From positions 1-53,835 of the forward strand of contig JAPLIC010000028.1 in assembly GCA_026389315.1 (NCBI GenBank): a stretch of 53,835 bases of DNA, in the 5' to 3' direction. Made by a program: the position numbers and the translations under genes. This document shows, piece after piece, positions 46,124 to 53,835 of this stretch (within the stretch, counting starts at the first letter, position 1; every line of letters begins with the position of its first letter). This DNA comes from Cyanobacteriota bacterium. Its GTDB lineage: Bacteria > Cyanobacteriota > Cyanobacteriia > PCC-6307 > Cyanobiaceae. Below the pieces are notes generated by a model. It was not told where the DNA came from. It did not search any database and saw only the letters and a list, made by a program, of their open reading frames with translations.

Positions 46124-47265
46124 CAAGGCTTGCCTCCGATCACGCCCTTGTTGTAGAGCTCGCTAAGGCTGTAGTCCTCCAGCCAGCGCTGCAGAGCATC
46201 ACTGCTGAGCCTGGTGAGCCTGGTTTCGCCGTGGTCACTCTCCACCACCACAACTTCATCGGCTGAGAAGTGATCCAGTAATTCCGTAGACTGGGTCGAG
46301 AGGATGATTTGGGTGTGACGGGAGATCGAACGACAAAGCTCAGCAATCAAGGCGATGGCAGAGGGATGTAGGCCAAGTTCCGGTTCATCGATGCTGATCA
46401 ACCGCGGCAGCTTCGCCGTGGGTTGGGAAAGCACCGTGATCAATGCCAGGGCCCGCAGGGTGCCATCCGAGAACTGATGGCACCCGAAGCGTTGATCGCG
46501 GACATCAATCAAATCGAGGCGAACACTGTCATTGATTGCCACCGGATCCAGCTCCTTAATCACTGGTGCGATGTGGCGACAGTGGCGGTTGATACGTTGC
46601 CAGGACTTGCGGTCGTCGTCTTGGTCGCTTTCCTTGAGCCGCAGCAGGTAGGCCGCGAGATTAGAGCCATCGGAGCGAGGATAGCGATCATCTTCCCTTC
46701 GGGCGTGGGTGCGTAGGTTGGACTGGGCTGAGGTGTCGTGAAAGTGGTAAAAGGTCATCCGACCCAGCCAGCGATTCACGGCCGCTACGGTCTGGTCGTC
46801 AGGACTTGCTTCCAGAAGCTTGGATTCACGGTGGCCACCACCAAGGGTGCTAGTGACCCAGGAGCCATCGGGGTGCAGGCAGGCAGCATTTTCAGTCTGG
46901 AAATACAGGCTGTCATCAGATGCGAAGGCCAGCCGAGCGTCGTAGCGATAGCTGGATCCTTGATCGCGGATCAGAACTCCAATCTCAATCGCTTCTGTTG
47001 TTTTGGGTCCGTAGTGCAACAGGGCGGCACCAAAACCATGATCCGCCACATAGCTCTGCAGCGAGCGTGTTCGCAACAGCGGGATCAGCCGCAGGGCCTG
47101 CAGCAAATTCGACTTACCGGCACCATTTGGCCCGATCAGCAAGGTGAGCCGGCCGGGCTCCAGAACAACATCCTTCAGGGAGCAGAAGCCGGCAATGTGG
47201 ATGTGCTGAAAACCGTCGCCGCCAGCATCGTGCGCTGCCGGTGAATCCTCAGGCGACGGCTGCAT
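46123..47265 (-). CDS. AAA_21 family ATPase, RloA-type, in type I R-M operon
   Basis: A 380-residue ATPase. Walker A is LLIGPNGAGKSNLLQALR, the signature-like loop is GCHQFSDGTLRALALITVLSQP, Walker B is LISIDEPELGLHPSAIALIAEL and the switch is ILSTQSTELLDHFS. It overlaps the hsdS 3' end by 17 nt and the DUF4276 start by 1 nt, so it is firmly part of the hsd transcript. The composition suggests a sensor-effector pair with the Toprim-like protein. Confidence 0.87.
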   Translation of the reverse strand: MQPSPEDSPAAHDAGGDGFQHIHIAGFCSLKDVVLEPGRLTLLIGPNGAGKSNLLQALRLIPLLRTRSLQSYVADHGFGAALLHYGPKTTEAIEIGVLIRDQGSSYRYDARLAFASDDSLYFQTENAACLHPDGSWVTSTLGGGHRESKLLEASPDDQTVAAVNRWLGRMTFYHFHDTSAQSNLRTHARREDDRYPRSDGSNLAAYLLRLKESDQDDDRKSWQRINRHCRHIAPVIKELDPVAINDSVRLDLIDVRDQRFGCHQFSDGTLRALALITVLSQPTAKLPRLISIDEPELGLHPSAIALIAELCRSISRHTQIILSTQSTELLDHFSADEVVVVESDHGETRLTRLSSDALQRWLEDYSLSELYNKGVIGGKP

Positions 47266-48964
47266 GGCTCTCCTCTTGCGCTGTGGGCAGTCTGCCGCCC
47301 AACGCCTCCGCCAACACCGCCTCCAGCAACCGCCGGCGCTGCTGATCGGCCTGGCAGAGCTGCTGCTCCAGCTGGTCGCAGAGGGCCATCAGTTCGTTCA
47401 CCTTGGCGACGATGCGGTGTTGTTCGGCGAGGGGGGGGAGGGGGATAGTAAGCGAACGAATATTGTCAAGATTAAGACCAGGCTTGCCTGAACCATATGC
47501 TCTCTGAACAAGTTCATCGCGTCCGCCAGCAGGAGCCATAAGGCATAGCAGCAACCATGGCGAAAGAGATTTATCTGTTGGCCGAATCAGGCCAACATGC
47601 TGGCTGACATAAGCTTCTCCGACATCCTGATTCAGAAGGGCGGGATTAGTAACTCCAGCTCCAGTAATCACAACGAGGAGGTCGGCCTGTTCAACTTTTG
47701 TGCGACTGCCTTCAGAGTTGGGAGGCAATTGAACACATGCCATGTCGCCAAGCAGCAAGCGACCAAAGCGTATATTTTGAGCACGAATAAACCCAACTCC
47801 GGTCTCAGAGTAATACTCTGCCCAGCCTCGGGAACCACTGGTGACAAGTTTGCATAGATCGCCGAGCGCAACCTGATCCCAGTTGATCGGCAAGTCCCTC
47901 ATTAATCTCGCCGGATCACGCACTGCGGGCTTCACGTTAGGAATTGCACCTGTCTTGACAAGCCATTTTCGTTCAAGTGAGATTTGGCGGCTCAACTCCT
48001 CCGCCGGTTCATCCTCCGGATCCTGCTCCACCAGCTTCCCGCGCACCGCCAGGTTCAGGATCGTCTGGCGCAGCTGCTTGATCTGGGCCGGGGTGGTGGT
48101 GAGGGAGGGCAGCACCTGCAGGGCAAAGCTGGCGTCTTGGCGGAAGCTGGCGGGGTCTGCGGCGGGTTGGTTGAGGCGCTGCAGGGTGGCGGCCATCAGG
48201 CGCTCGCGGCCCTCTTCCTGCACTTGCCGGCCAGTCTCAAGCTGGTCGCAGAGGGCCATCAGTTCGTCCACCTTGGCGACGATGCGGTGTTGTTCGGCGA
48301 GGGGTGGGACTGGAACAAGTATCTGATTTAGAGCAGCCTGGTTGATCTTTGGCATGGCTACTCGGTTGTCGCCAGCAGTTGCTTGCTCAACAAACAGGCC
48401 TGATGTCATGTATTTCAAGAGATAATCCCTGTCAATTAAGGACTCAATTGGATACATGTCAGCGCTGCACAAGCCGCCAAAATCAACTTTTGCGGCCTTG
48501 GCAAGATTTGGCCGTATCTTGGAGTAGAGGATGACTCCTGGCCGAAATAGATGCTTTGGACTGGTTACACCTGATTCACCTACCGTTTGGAAATTCATGA
48601 GCTTGGCAGTCCATCCTTCAATGCAATCGGGCGCAATATGTGGTTTCTCAGGGTGAAGTGCAGGGTCAACAAGGTTGGATCTTATAAGCGCAACTCTGTT
48701 AAAAGAGGCAAGGGCCCATCCACGTGGATGTGGAATAAAACTGTCCACGCTAGAATCCGGCTGTTTGCTCTGGTTTTTGGGACCTTCTTTGCGGCTACGT
48801 GATGAAAGAATCTTGAGCCACTCCTCCGCCGGCTCATCCTCCGGATCCTGCTCCACCAGCTTCCCTCGCACCGCCAGATCCAAGATGAACCGCCGCAGCC
48901 GAGCAATCGCATCCGGCGCCTCACTGATCCGCTCGAAATGGGCCAGCAAGCGCTCGGCATTCAT
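47249..48964 (-). CDS. hsdS: Type I restriction enzyme specificity subunit HsdS
   Basis: A 571-residue specificity subunit with two target-recognition domains. Each half has an N-terminal LAVRGKLVEQDPEDEPAEE segment and a helical spacer PLAEQHRIVAKVxELMALCDQLE. The two copies of each are nearly identical in DNA too (around 47371-47430 versus 48237-48305, and 47991-48060 versus 48816-48890). The TRDs lie about residues 80-205 and 350-500 and differ from each other, implying a bipartite asymmetric site. It overlaps hsdM by 4 nt. Confidence 0.93.
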   Translation of the reverse strand: MNAERLLAHFERISEAPDAIARLRRFILDLAVRGKLVEQDPEDEPAEEWLKILSSRSRKEGPKNQSKQPDSSVDSFIPHPRGWALASFNRVALIRSNLVDPALHPEKPHIAPDCIEGWTAKLMNFQTVGESGVTSPKHLFRPGVILYSKIRPNLAKAAKVDFGGLCSADMYPIESLIDRDYLLKYMTSGLFVEQATAGDNRVAMPKINQAALNQILVPVPPLAEQHRIVAKVDELMALCDQLETGRQVQEEGRERLMAATLQRLNQPAADPASFRQDASFALQVLPSLTTTPAQIKQLRQTILNLAVRGKLVEQDPEDEPAEELSRQISLERKWLVKTGAIPNVKPAVRDPARLMRDLPINWDQVALGDLCKLVTSGSRGWAEYYSETGVGFIRAQNIRFGRLLLGDMACVQLPPNSEGSRTKVEQADLLVVITGAGVTNPALLNQDVGEAYVSQHVGLIRPTDKSLSPWLLLCLMAPAGGRDELVQRAYGSGKPGLNLDNIRSLTIPLPPLAEQHRIVAKVNELMALCDQLEQQLCQADQQRRRLLEAVLAEALGGRLPTAQEESHAAVA

Positions 48965-50418
48965 CGCAACAGCGCCTCCGCCAGGATCGCCTTGAGCTGG
49001 TCGCGCAGCTCTGCTGCTTGCTGCTCCGCCGCCTGCAGGCTGGCCAGCAGCTCCTCCGGGTCACCGTGGTCTGCGGCCACAGTGTGGGGGTTCTTGAGAT
49101 CGAGGTTGTAGTTGCGCTCTTGGATCTGGGCGATCGGCACGCGCCAGGCCTGCTCGGTTTCGGCGCGGCCCTCGCGGCTGGGGCCGCCCCACCAGGCCAC
49201 GCAACCTTCGAAATGCTCCTGCTTGATCGGGCGGGTCATCGAATAGGCCTTCTGGCCCTCGGGCACGCGGTGCTCGTAGTACCAGATCTCCTGGGTGGGG
49301 GATCCCTTCTCAAAAAACAGCAAATTGGTGCCGATGCTGGCGTAGGGTCGAAACACCGAATTGGGTAGCCGCACGATCGTGTGCAGGTTGCATTCGGCCA
49401 GCAGGCGCTCCTTCAGCCGTGTTTTGACGCCCTCGCCGAACAGGGTGCCATCGGGCAACACAATCGCGGCCCGGCCGCCGGGTTTGAGCAGGCGGATGAA
49501 CAGGGCCAAAAACAAATCGGCCGTTTCGCGGGTGCGGAACTGGGCCGGGAAGTTGTCCTGAATGCCATCTTCCTCCTGGCCGCCAAAGGGTGGATTGGTG
49601 ACGATCACGTTCACCTGATCGGCCGGCCCATAATCGCGATAGGGCCTGGCCAAGGTGTTGTCACGCCGCACGAAGCTGGGATCTTCGATGCCATGCAGCA
49701 GCATGTTAGTGATGCACAGCATGTAGGGAATGGGCTTCTTCTCGATCAGCCGCAGGGAGGCCTGCATCGCCTGTTCATCGGCGAGCGTCTTCACGTAACG
49801 CTCGCGCATGTGGCGAATCGAGCAGGTGACGAAGCCGCCGGTGCCCCCCGAGGTGTCCAGCAGCAACTCGCCGGGCCGGGGATCAATGCGATCGACCATG
49901 AAGCTGGTCACGCCTCTCGGCGTGTAGTACTCGCCGGCATTGCCGGCACTCTGCAAATCGTTGAGCAGCTGCTCGTACACATCGCCAAAATGCTTGCGGT
50001 CGGCGAGGTTATTGAAATCAATGCCATTCACCTTGTTGATCACCTGCCGCAGCAGCTGACCTGATTTCATGTAGTTGTAGGCATCGGCAAACACCTCGCG
50101 CACCACCTGGGCCCGGTTGGGGTGCGAGCCCTTGAGGGGCATCTCCTTGAGATAGGAAAACAGTTCCTGGTTGATGAACTCCAGCAGGCCATCCCCCGTG
50201 ATGCCCTCTTCATCGGCGGCCCAGCGGCGCCATTGCAGGTGCTCTGGGATTGGGGAGCGGTAGTTGTCTTCGGTGATCTCCAGGGCCTGGTCCTGGTCGT
50301 CGATGATCTTGAGGAAAAACAGCCAGCACAACTGCGAAAGGCTCTGGGCATCGCCATCGACGCCCACGTCCTTGCGCATGATGTCCTGAATCGCCTTCAC
50401 CGCCGTGCGGGCCGACAT
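48961..50418 (-). CDS. hsdM: Type I restriction enzyme methyltransferase subunit HsdM
   Basis: A 485-residue N6-adenine methyltransferase subunit. The N-terminal HsdM_N helical domain is followed by the SAM motif LLDTSGGTGGFV (motif I), then the catalytic VIVTNPPFGGQEEDG (NPPF, motif IV) and AAIVLPDGTLFGEG. I start at the ATG at 50418, one base after the hsdR stop; the upstream open frame is antisense noise from hsdR. The C-terminus is a coiled helix that would contact HsdS. Confidence 0.95.
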   Translation of the reverse strand: MSARTAVKAIQDIMRKDVGVDGDAQSLSQLCWLFFLKIIDDQDQALEITEDNYRSPIPEHLQWRRWAADEEGITGDGLLEFINQELFSYLKEMPLKGSHPNRAQVVREVFADAYNYMKSGQLLRQVINKVNGIDFNNLADRKHFGDVYEQLLNDLQSAGNAGEYYTPRGVTSFMVDRIDPRPGELLLDTSGGTGGFVTCSIRHMRERYVKTLADEQAMQASLRLIEKKPIPYMLCITNMLLHGIEDPSFVRRDNTLARPYRDYGPADQVNVIVTNPPFGGQEEDGIQDNFPAQFRTRETADLFLALFIRLLKPGGRAAIVLPDGTLFGEGVKTRLKERLLAECNLHTIVRLPNSVFRPYASIGTNLLFFEKGSPTQEIWYYEHRVPEGQKAYSMTRPIKQEHFEGCVAWWGGPSREGRAETEQAWRVPIAQIQERNYNLDLKNPHTVAADHGDPEELLASLQAAEQQAAELRDQLKAILAEALLR

Positions 50419-50419
50419 C

Positions 50420-52894
50420 TCAGGCGGCCTCCGCATACAGGGCCGCTTGCAAGTCGTGCACCGCCCGCTCGAAGTCGGCCTTTTTACCGCCAAAGCGATG
50501 CAACAACTCCATCGGGGTGCCCATGGCACTGAACGGCGGAATTTGCAGGATTTTCACGTCGGCCAGCTCGTCCACCACGCCGCCATCCTGGTACTTAGCC
50601 AGCAGGGCTTCCAGCACCGCCCGGGCCTGGGGGCCGTAGCGGCTGAACCCATCCTGTTTCTGCACCCGGGCGGCCCGCTCGCGGCGGCTGAGGGGCGGCT
50701 GGTCGTAGGCGATGTGGCAGATCAAATCGAAGGGATCGAGCTCCAGGCCCAGCTCCTGCTGCAGCGGCTCCAGCAGCAGCCCCTCCTCGGCCAGCTCCTG
50801 GATGATCGTCGCCTTGCGCTCTTCGCCCCGCCAGCGACGCAGGAAGGCATCGAGGCTGGCGTACTGCTCTCGCACCGTGCGGCGGCTGTAATCGCGCAGG
50901 GATTCAGTAACAAGTTTGCCGTTTTCATCGAGGTATTCGATCCGCTCGGTGAGGACGCGCACCGGTTTGCCCTTGATGTAGTACTTGCGGCGTGGCTCTC
51001 CGGGGGGGTCGGGGGGCAATGGGTCAGGGAACTCCGGATCCTCGCCATCGCCCAGCAGCGGCGTTTCGCCCTCGCCGTCCTCCTCCGGCCAGAGGTCGTC
51101 GTCATCCGCCCTGGGGGGGTCTGCTTCCTCCGGCGGCAATGGTGGATCCTCCTCGCCCGGCTCATAGATCTGCACCGGCTCGCCATCGAAATCGGGATCG
51201 GCGAAGTGGTTGCTGGCTTTGCGGAAATCCACCAGGGTGAAGTAAAACTTCTGGCTGTCGGCATGCACCCGCGCACCGCGGCCGACGATCTGCTTGAACT
51301 CGGTCATCGAGCCCACTTCCCGGTCCAGCACGATCAGCCGGCAGGTCTGGGCATCGACGCCCGTTGACAGCAACCGCGAGGTTGTGACCAGCACCGGATA
51401 GGGATTCATCGGATCGATAAAATCATCGAGGGATTTCATGCCCTCCTCATCGTTGCCGGTGATGCGCATCACATAGCGGCCATTAGCCGCCACCAGATCC
51501 TGGTTTTCGTTGATCAGCGCCTGACGCATCATCAGGGCGTGCTCGGTATCGACGCAGAACACGATCGTTTTTTGCATGCGATCGCCGCTGGCCTTAAGGT
51601 AGTCGCTGATCCACTTCGCCACCCGGAGGGTACGCTCATCGATCACCAGATTGCGATCGAAATCCTTCTGGTTGTAGAGGCGGTCTTCGATCTCAATGCC
51701 ACGATCATCCACCTCCCCCGGCTTGGGTCGATAGCCCACCACATCAATATCGAGATGCACGCGGATCACCTTGTAGGGCGCCAGAAAGCCATCGCGGATG
51801 CCTTGCTTGAGCGAATAGGTGTAGAGCGGCTCACCGAAATACTCGATGTTTGACACATATTTGGTTTCCTTTGGTGTAGCGGTGAGGCCGATCTGGGTGG
51901 CGGCACTGAAATAATCCAGAATCTCGCGCCAGGCCGAATCCTCCGCCGCGCTGCCGCGGTGGCATTCATCCACCACGATCAGATCGAAGAAGCCGGGAGA
52001 AAATTCCTTATACAGTTTCTGGCGCTCCTCCGGCCCTGTAAGCGCTTGGTAGAGCCCCAGATAGACCTCATAGGAGGTATCGATGCGGCGCTGCTTGTTC
52101 AAAGCCAACGCGATTGTTTCCAGTGTGCCATCGGCTCGCTCGATCGTTTTCGAGGCTGCGCTCAGCTTGGCCATCGCCGGCCCAAAGGGCCGAAAGTCGT
52201 TGACCATCGTCTGGTTCACCAGCACGTTGCGATCAGCCAGAAACAGAATCCGCTTCTTTTGCCCGGCCTTCCATAGCCGCCAGATGATCTGAAAGGCGGT
52301 GAATGTTTTGCCCGTACCGGTGGCCATCACCAGCAGGATGCGCTGTTGCCCCTTGGTAATGGCCTCCACCGTGGCTTGGATGGCGTTGATCTGGTAATAG
52401 CGCGGATCTTTGCGGCTGCCGCCGTCGTAATAGGGCTGCAACACCACCTTCTCCTGCTGGGGCGTGAAGCCCTTCCAGCGGCTGTAGCGGCGCCAAAGCT
52501 CCTCGGGGCTGGGGAAGGCGTCGAGGGCCAGGGTTGTTTCGCGTTGTGCGCTCTGCCCAGTGCGGTCGTGCTGCAGAAAACCATCGCCGTTGGAAGAAAA
52601 CACAAACGGCGTGTTCAGGGCCTCGGCATAGGCCAGGGCCTGCTGCATGCCAGCCCCCAGCGCCTGGCTGTTGTCCTTGGCCTCGATCACGGCCAACGGC
52701 ACACCCTCGTACACCAGCAGGTAGTCCGCCCGGCGCTGGCGACCCCGGCTCACCAGCCGCCCCCGCACGATGATGCGGCCATCGGTGAACGAATACTCGC
52801 GCCGCATCCGCTCCAGCAGCCAGCCGGCCTGGCGCAGGGCCGGTGTGATGAAGCGGTCGCAGATCTCGGTTTCGCTGAGGGCCCGCTTGTTCAT
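50420..52894 (-). CDS. hsdR: Type I restriction enzyme helicase/endonuclease subunit HsdR
   Basis: An 824-residue motor and nuclease. The N-terminal PD-(D/E)XK domain has RRADYLLVYEGVPLAVIEAKDN. SF2 motifs follow: Walker A VMATGTGKTFTAF, DECHRGS (DEAH-like), GLTATP and QIVGRGARVHA. Between the helicase and the C-terminal EcoEI-like domain lies an unusual acidic, Pro-rich linker (about residues 580-635, PPLPPEEADPPRADDDDLWP and on). I start at the ATG at 52894 (MNKRALSETEICDRF); the longer frame to 53104 is not conserved. It heads the hsdR-M-S-ATPase-DUF4276 operon. Confidence 0.93.
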   Translation of the reverse strand: MNKRALSETEICDRFITPALRQAGWLLERMRREYSFTDGRIIVRGRLVSRGRQRRADYLLVYEGVPLAVIEAKDNSQALGAGMQQALAYAEALNTPFVFSSNGDGFLQHDRTGQSAQRETTLALDAFPSPEELWRRYSRWKGFTPQQEKVVLQPYYDGGSRKDPRYYQINAIQATVEAITKGQQRILLVMATGTGKTFTAFQIIWRLWKAGQKKRILFLADRNVLVNQTMVNDFRPFGPAMAKLSAASKTIERADGTLETIALALNKQRRIDTSYEVYLGLYQALTGPEERQKLYKEFSPGFFDLIVVDECHRGSAAEDSAWREILDYFSAATQIGLTATPKETKYVSNIEYFGEPLYTYSLKQGIRDGFLAPYKVIRVHLDIDVVGYRPKPGEVDDRGIEIEDRLYNQKDFDRNLVIDERTLRVAKWISDYLKASGDRMQKTIVFCVDTEHALMMRQALINENQDLVAANGRYVMRITGNDEEGMKSLDDFIDPMNPYPVLVTTSRLLSTGVDAQTCRLIVLDREVGSMTEFKQIVGRGARVHADSQKFYFTLVDFRKASNHFADPDFDGEPVQIYEPGEEDPPLPPEEADPPRADDDDLWPEEDGEGETPLLGDGEDPEFPDPLPPDPPGEPRRKYYIKGKPVRVLTERIEYLDENGKLVTESLRDYSRRTVREQYASLDAFLRRWRGEERKATIIQELAEEGLLLEPLQQELGLELDPFDLICHIAYDQPPLSRRERAARVQKQDGFSRYGPQARAVLEALLAKYQDGGVVDELADVKILQIPPFSAMGTPMELLHRFGGKKADFERAVHDLQAALYAEAA

Positions 52895-53286
52895 CGGCTG
52901 GGAAGTCGCGGGTGAAGCTGCACTTGGGCCGGCTGGGATTGGGGCATCCACAGAGTATGGAGCCAAGCCCAGCACCACAGCCAGGCCAGGCAGAAATCGC
53001 TGCCAAAAGCCAAGATTTTCGCAGCGCTGGGGGCGTTCTGCAGCGGCAGGGGTTTGTCGAGATGAGCTGGCAGGGCGAGAAATGAGGACACAAAACAAAT
53101 CCATGCGCCCGTCTTGCGGTGGTGGGCGAGCACATGCGCTACTACGGCGTCACGCAACTCTGGCAGCGCATGACCAAGACGGAACTGTGAGGAGGGGTCA
53201 GGTAACTGAATTCCTTACCGCATCAGCGCACTGCGGATCAGAAAAAGTTCCATAGTGGTGTTAACCCAAATAGCCGTAGTCATCCA
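52895..53286. other. Intergenic region, mostly without genes
   Basis: This 392-nt gap between hsdR and the antitoxin remnant must contain the hsd promoter on the minus strand, but I see no convincing -10/-35 pair. On the plus strand, bases about 53128-53190 read GEHMRYYGVTQLWQR followed by a stop. HMRYYGV resembles the end of group II intron maturases (xGHYxYYGV), so a short maturase remnant is possible but weak. Confidence 0.3.
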
Positions 53287-53529
53287 GTGCCAACCGACCT
53301 GACTCTCAAGGGCGTTCCCGACGAGATGTACGAGCGCTAGAAAACCTCGGCCAGCGTCAACCATCGCAGTCTCAACAGCGAAATCATTGCTCGCCTTGAA
53401 GCGCAGTTGCTGCCTAGGCGCTCTGCCACCGAACAACTGGCTGCCATCCGGGGGACAAGAAACCGGCTGATCAAGGCCAGGTTCGATCACAACCTGATTG
53501 ACCGATCCAAGCGTGATGGGCGCGCGTGA
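53287..53529 (+). pseudogene. VapB/FitA-like antitoxin with in-frame stop
   Basis: From GTG 53287 the frame reads PTDLTLKGVPDEMYER, then TAG at 53338-53340, then KTSASVNHRSLNSEIIARLEAQL and a C-terminal toxin-binding tail, ending in TGA at 53527-53529. The pattern xLPDExYERLKxxAxxNHRSxNSEIIARLE is the ribbon-helix-helix of FitA-type antitoxins, so TAG sits where a Leu codon is expected (one base from TTG). Its TGA overlaps the toxin GTG (GTGA), the normal arrangement. Confidence 0.8.
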
Positions 53530-53792
53530 TCGTCGTTGATGTCAACGTTCTCGCGTACCTTCTCATCCCCGGCAAGTTCACCGAAGCAGCCGAGCGACTC
53601 CTCGCGGAAGATTCAGCATGGGTCGTGCCCCGGTTTGGTCGCAGCGAACTCCGTAACATCCTCGCGACCTACCTGCGCCTGAATCAGATGGATCCCCCCG
53701 CTACCAGGAAAGTTGTCACCCCTCTCAATCGCAAACCCGGGGGCTTGATGGAGCAGAGCAATGCGTCGTTACAGCGAGGCGATCAAGGCTGA
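53526..53792 (+). pseudogene. VapC-type PIN toxin truncated by insertion sequence
   Basis: From GTG 53526 the product begins with the PIN-domain motif MIVVDVNVLAYLLIPGKFTE and continues VVPRFGRSELRNILATYLR, with the first Asp (VDVNV) and the conserved Glu (SELRN). After about residue 58 (NQMDPPA) similarity ends and the frame runs into sequence belonging to an insertion element. The C-terminal half with the remaining acidic residues is missing, so the toxin should be inactive. Confidence 0.8.
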
Positions 53793-53835
53793 TGTCAGAA
53801 GGCGAATGAGTCCGCCGAACCGGCAGAGCGTGGCC
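53761..53835 (+). mobile_element. Insertion sequence 5' part with transposase start, cut by window end
   Basis: An ATG at 53761 opens MRRYSEAIKADVRRRMSPPN, then RQSVA, to the window end. This matches the N-terminal HTH of IS3-family-type transposase OrfA proteins (RYSEAxKAxVRxRMxPPxxQSVAxIAxELGI). The left IS end probably lies near 53711-53720 (TTGTCACCCC), which is where similarity of the PIN toxin stops. The terminal repeat cannot be confirmed because the right end is outside the window. Confidence 0.7.

Noticed and set aside
53143..53190. Group II intron maturase end
   Set aside because: Only about seven residues (HMRYYGV) match; too short to annotate as a feature of its own.

Overview
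The window reads as a chromosome segment of a GC-rich picocyanobacterium of the Synechococcus/Cyanobium type. The evidence is phytoene synthase and desaturase, many NDH-1 subunits (M, F, D, A, I, G, E), the RbcR-type LysR regulator, Ycf34, a PedR-like regulator and gene order typical of that group. No rRNA, tRNA or CRISPR array was seen.

Bases 1-34801 are mostly core genome. On the left are a 5'-cut plsC, a minus-strand ycf34-tsaB-ydcF group, CCA-adding enzyme, an RRM protein and an alpha/beta hydrolase. Next come crtP-crtB (carotenoids), ndhM-DUF3172, rbcR, an NnrU/Z-ISO-like membrane protein and ndhF. ndhF and ndhD, which I expect to be neighbours, are separated by about 2.9 kb of accessory DNA (12559-15504). 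That stretch holds a GT4 glycosyltransferase, debris of two transposase families (IS256-like and IS1182-like), a 24-base C run and a perfect 26-bp inverted repeat. After ndhD come lapA-like, scpA, an NDP-sugar pyrophosphorylase, metF, pedR-like, CYTH and nadK. These are followed by the ndhA-I-G-E operon, gltA, sixA, a DUF3352 protein, a rhodanese, hrcA, an Anbu-type proteasome homologue, trpB, a PIG-V-like mannosyltransferase and a SUI1 factor.

From 34802 to the end the window is an accessory island. Its first block (35.1-41.8 kb) is a five-gene cassette. It encodes a single-pass membrane protein, two asparagine-synthase-like ATP pyrophosphatases without the glutaminase cysteine, and a LysA-like fold-III protein lacking the PLP lysine. 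The fifth member is a zinc-ribbon, two-TM protein with a Spo11/TopoVIA-like Toprim region. Eight HIP1 octamers (GCGATCGC) fall within 5.8 kb of this block but are rare elsewhere, which suggests transfer from another cyanobacterium. I know of no described system with this composition; it is my main candidate for something new.

Next are a secreted protein with a C-terminal sorting signal and then a defence island on the minus strand. The defence island starts with a complete type I restriction-modification operon (hsdR-hsdM-hsdS). Its promoter-distal end carries an overlapping AAA ATPase + DUF4276 pair resembling RloA/RloB-type genes. A separate AAA ATPase + putative PD-(D/E)XK nuclease pair follows. 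At the right edge is a decayed VapBC-type toxin-antitoxin pair: the antitoxin has an in-frame stop and the PIN toxin is cut by an insertion sequence that runs out of the window.
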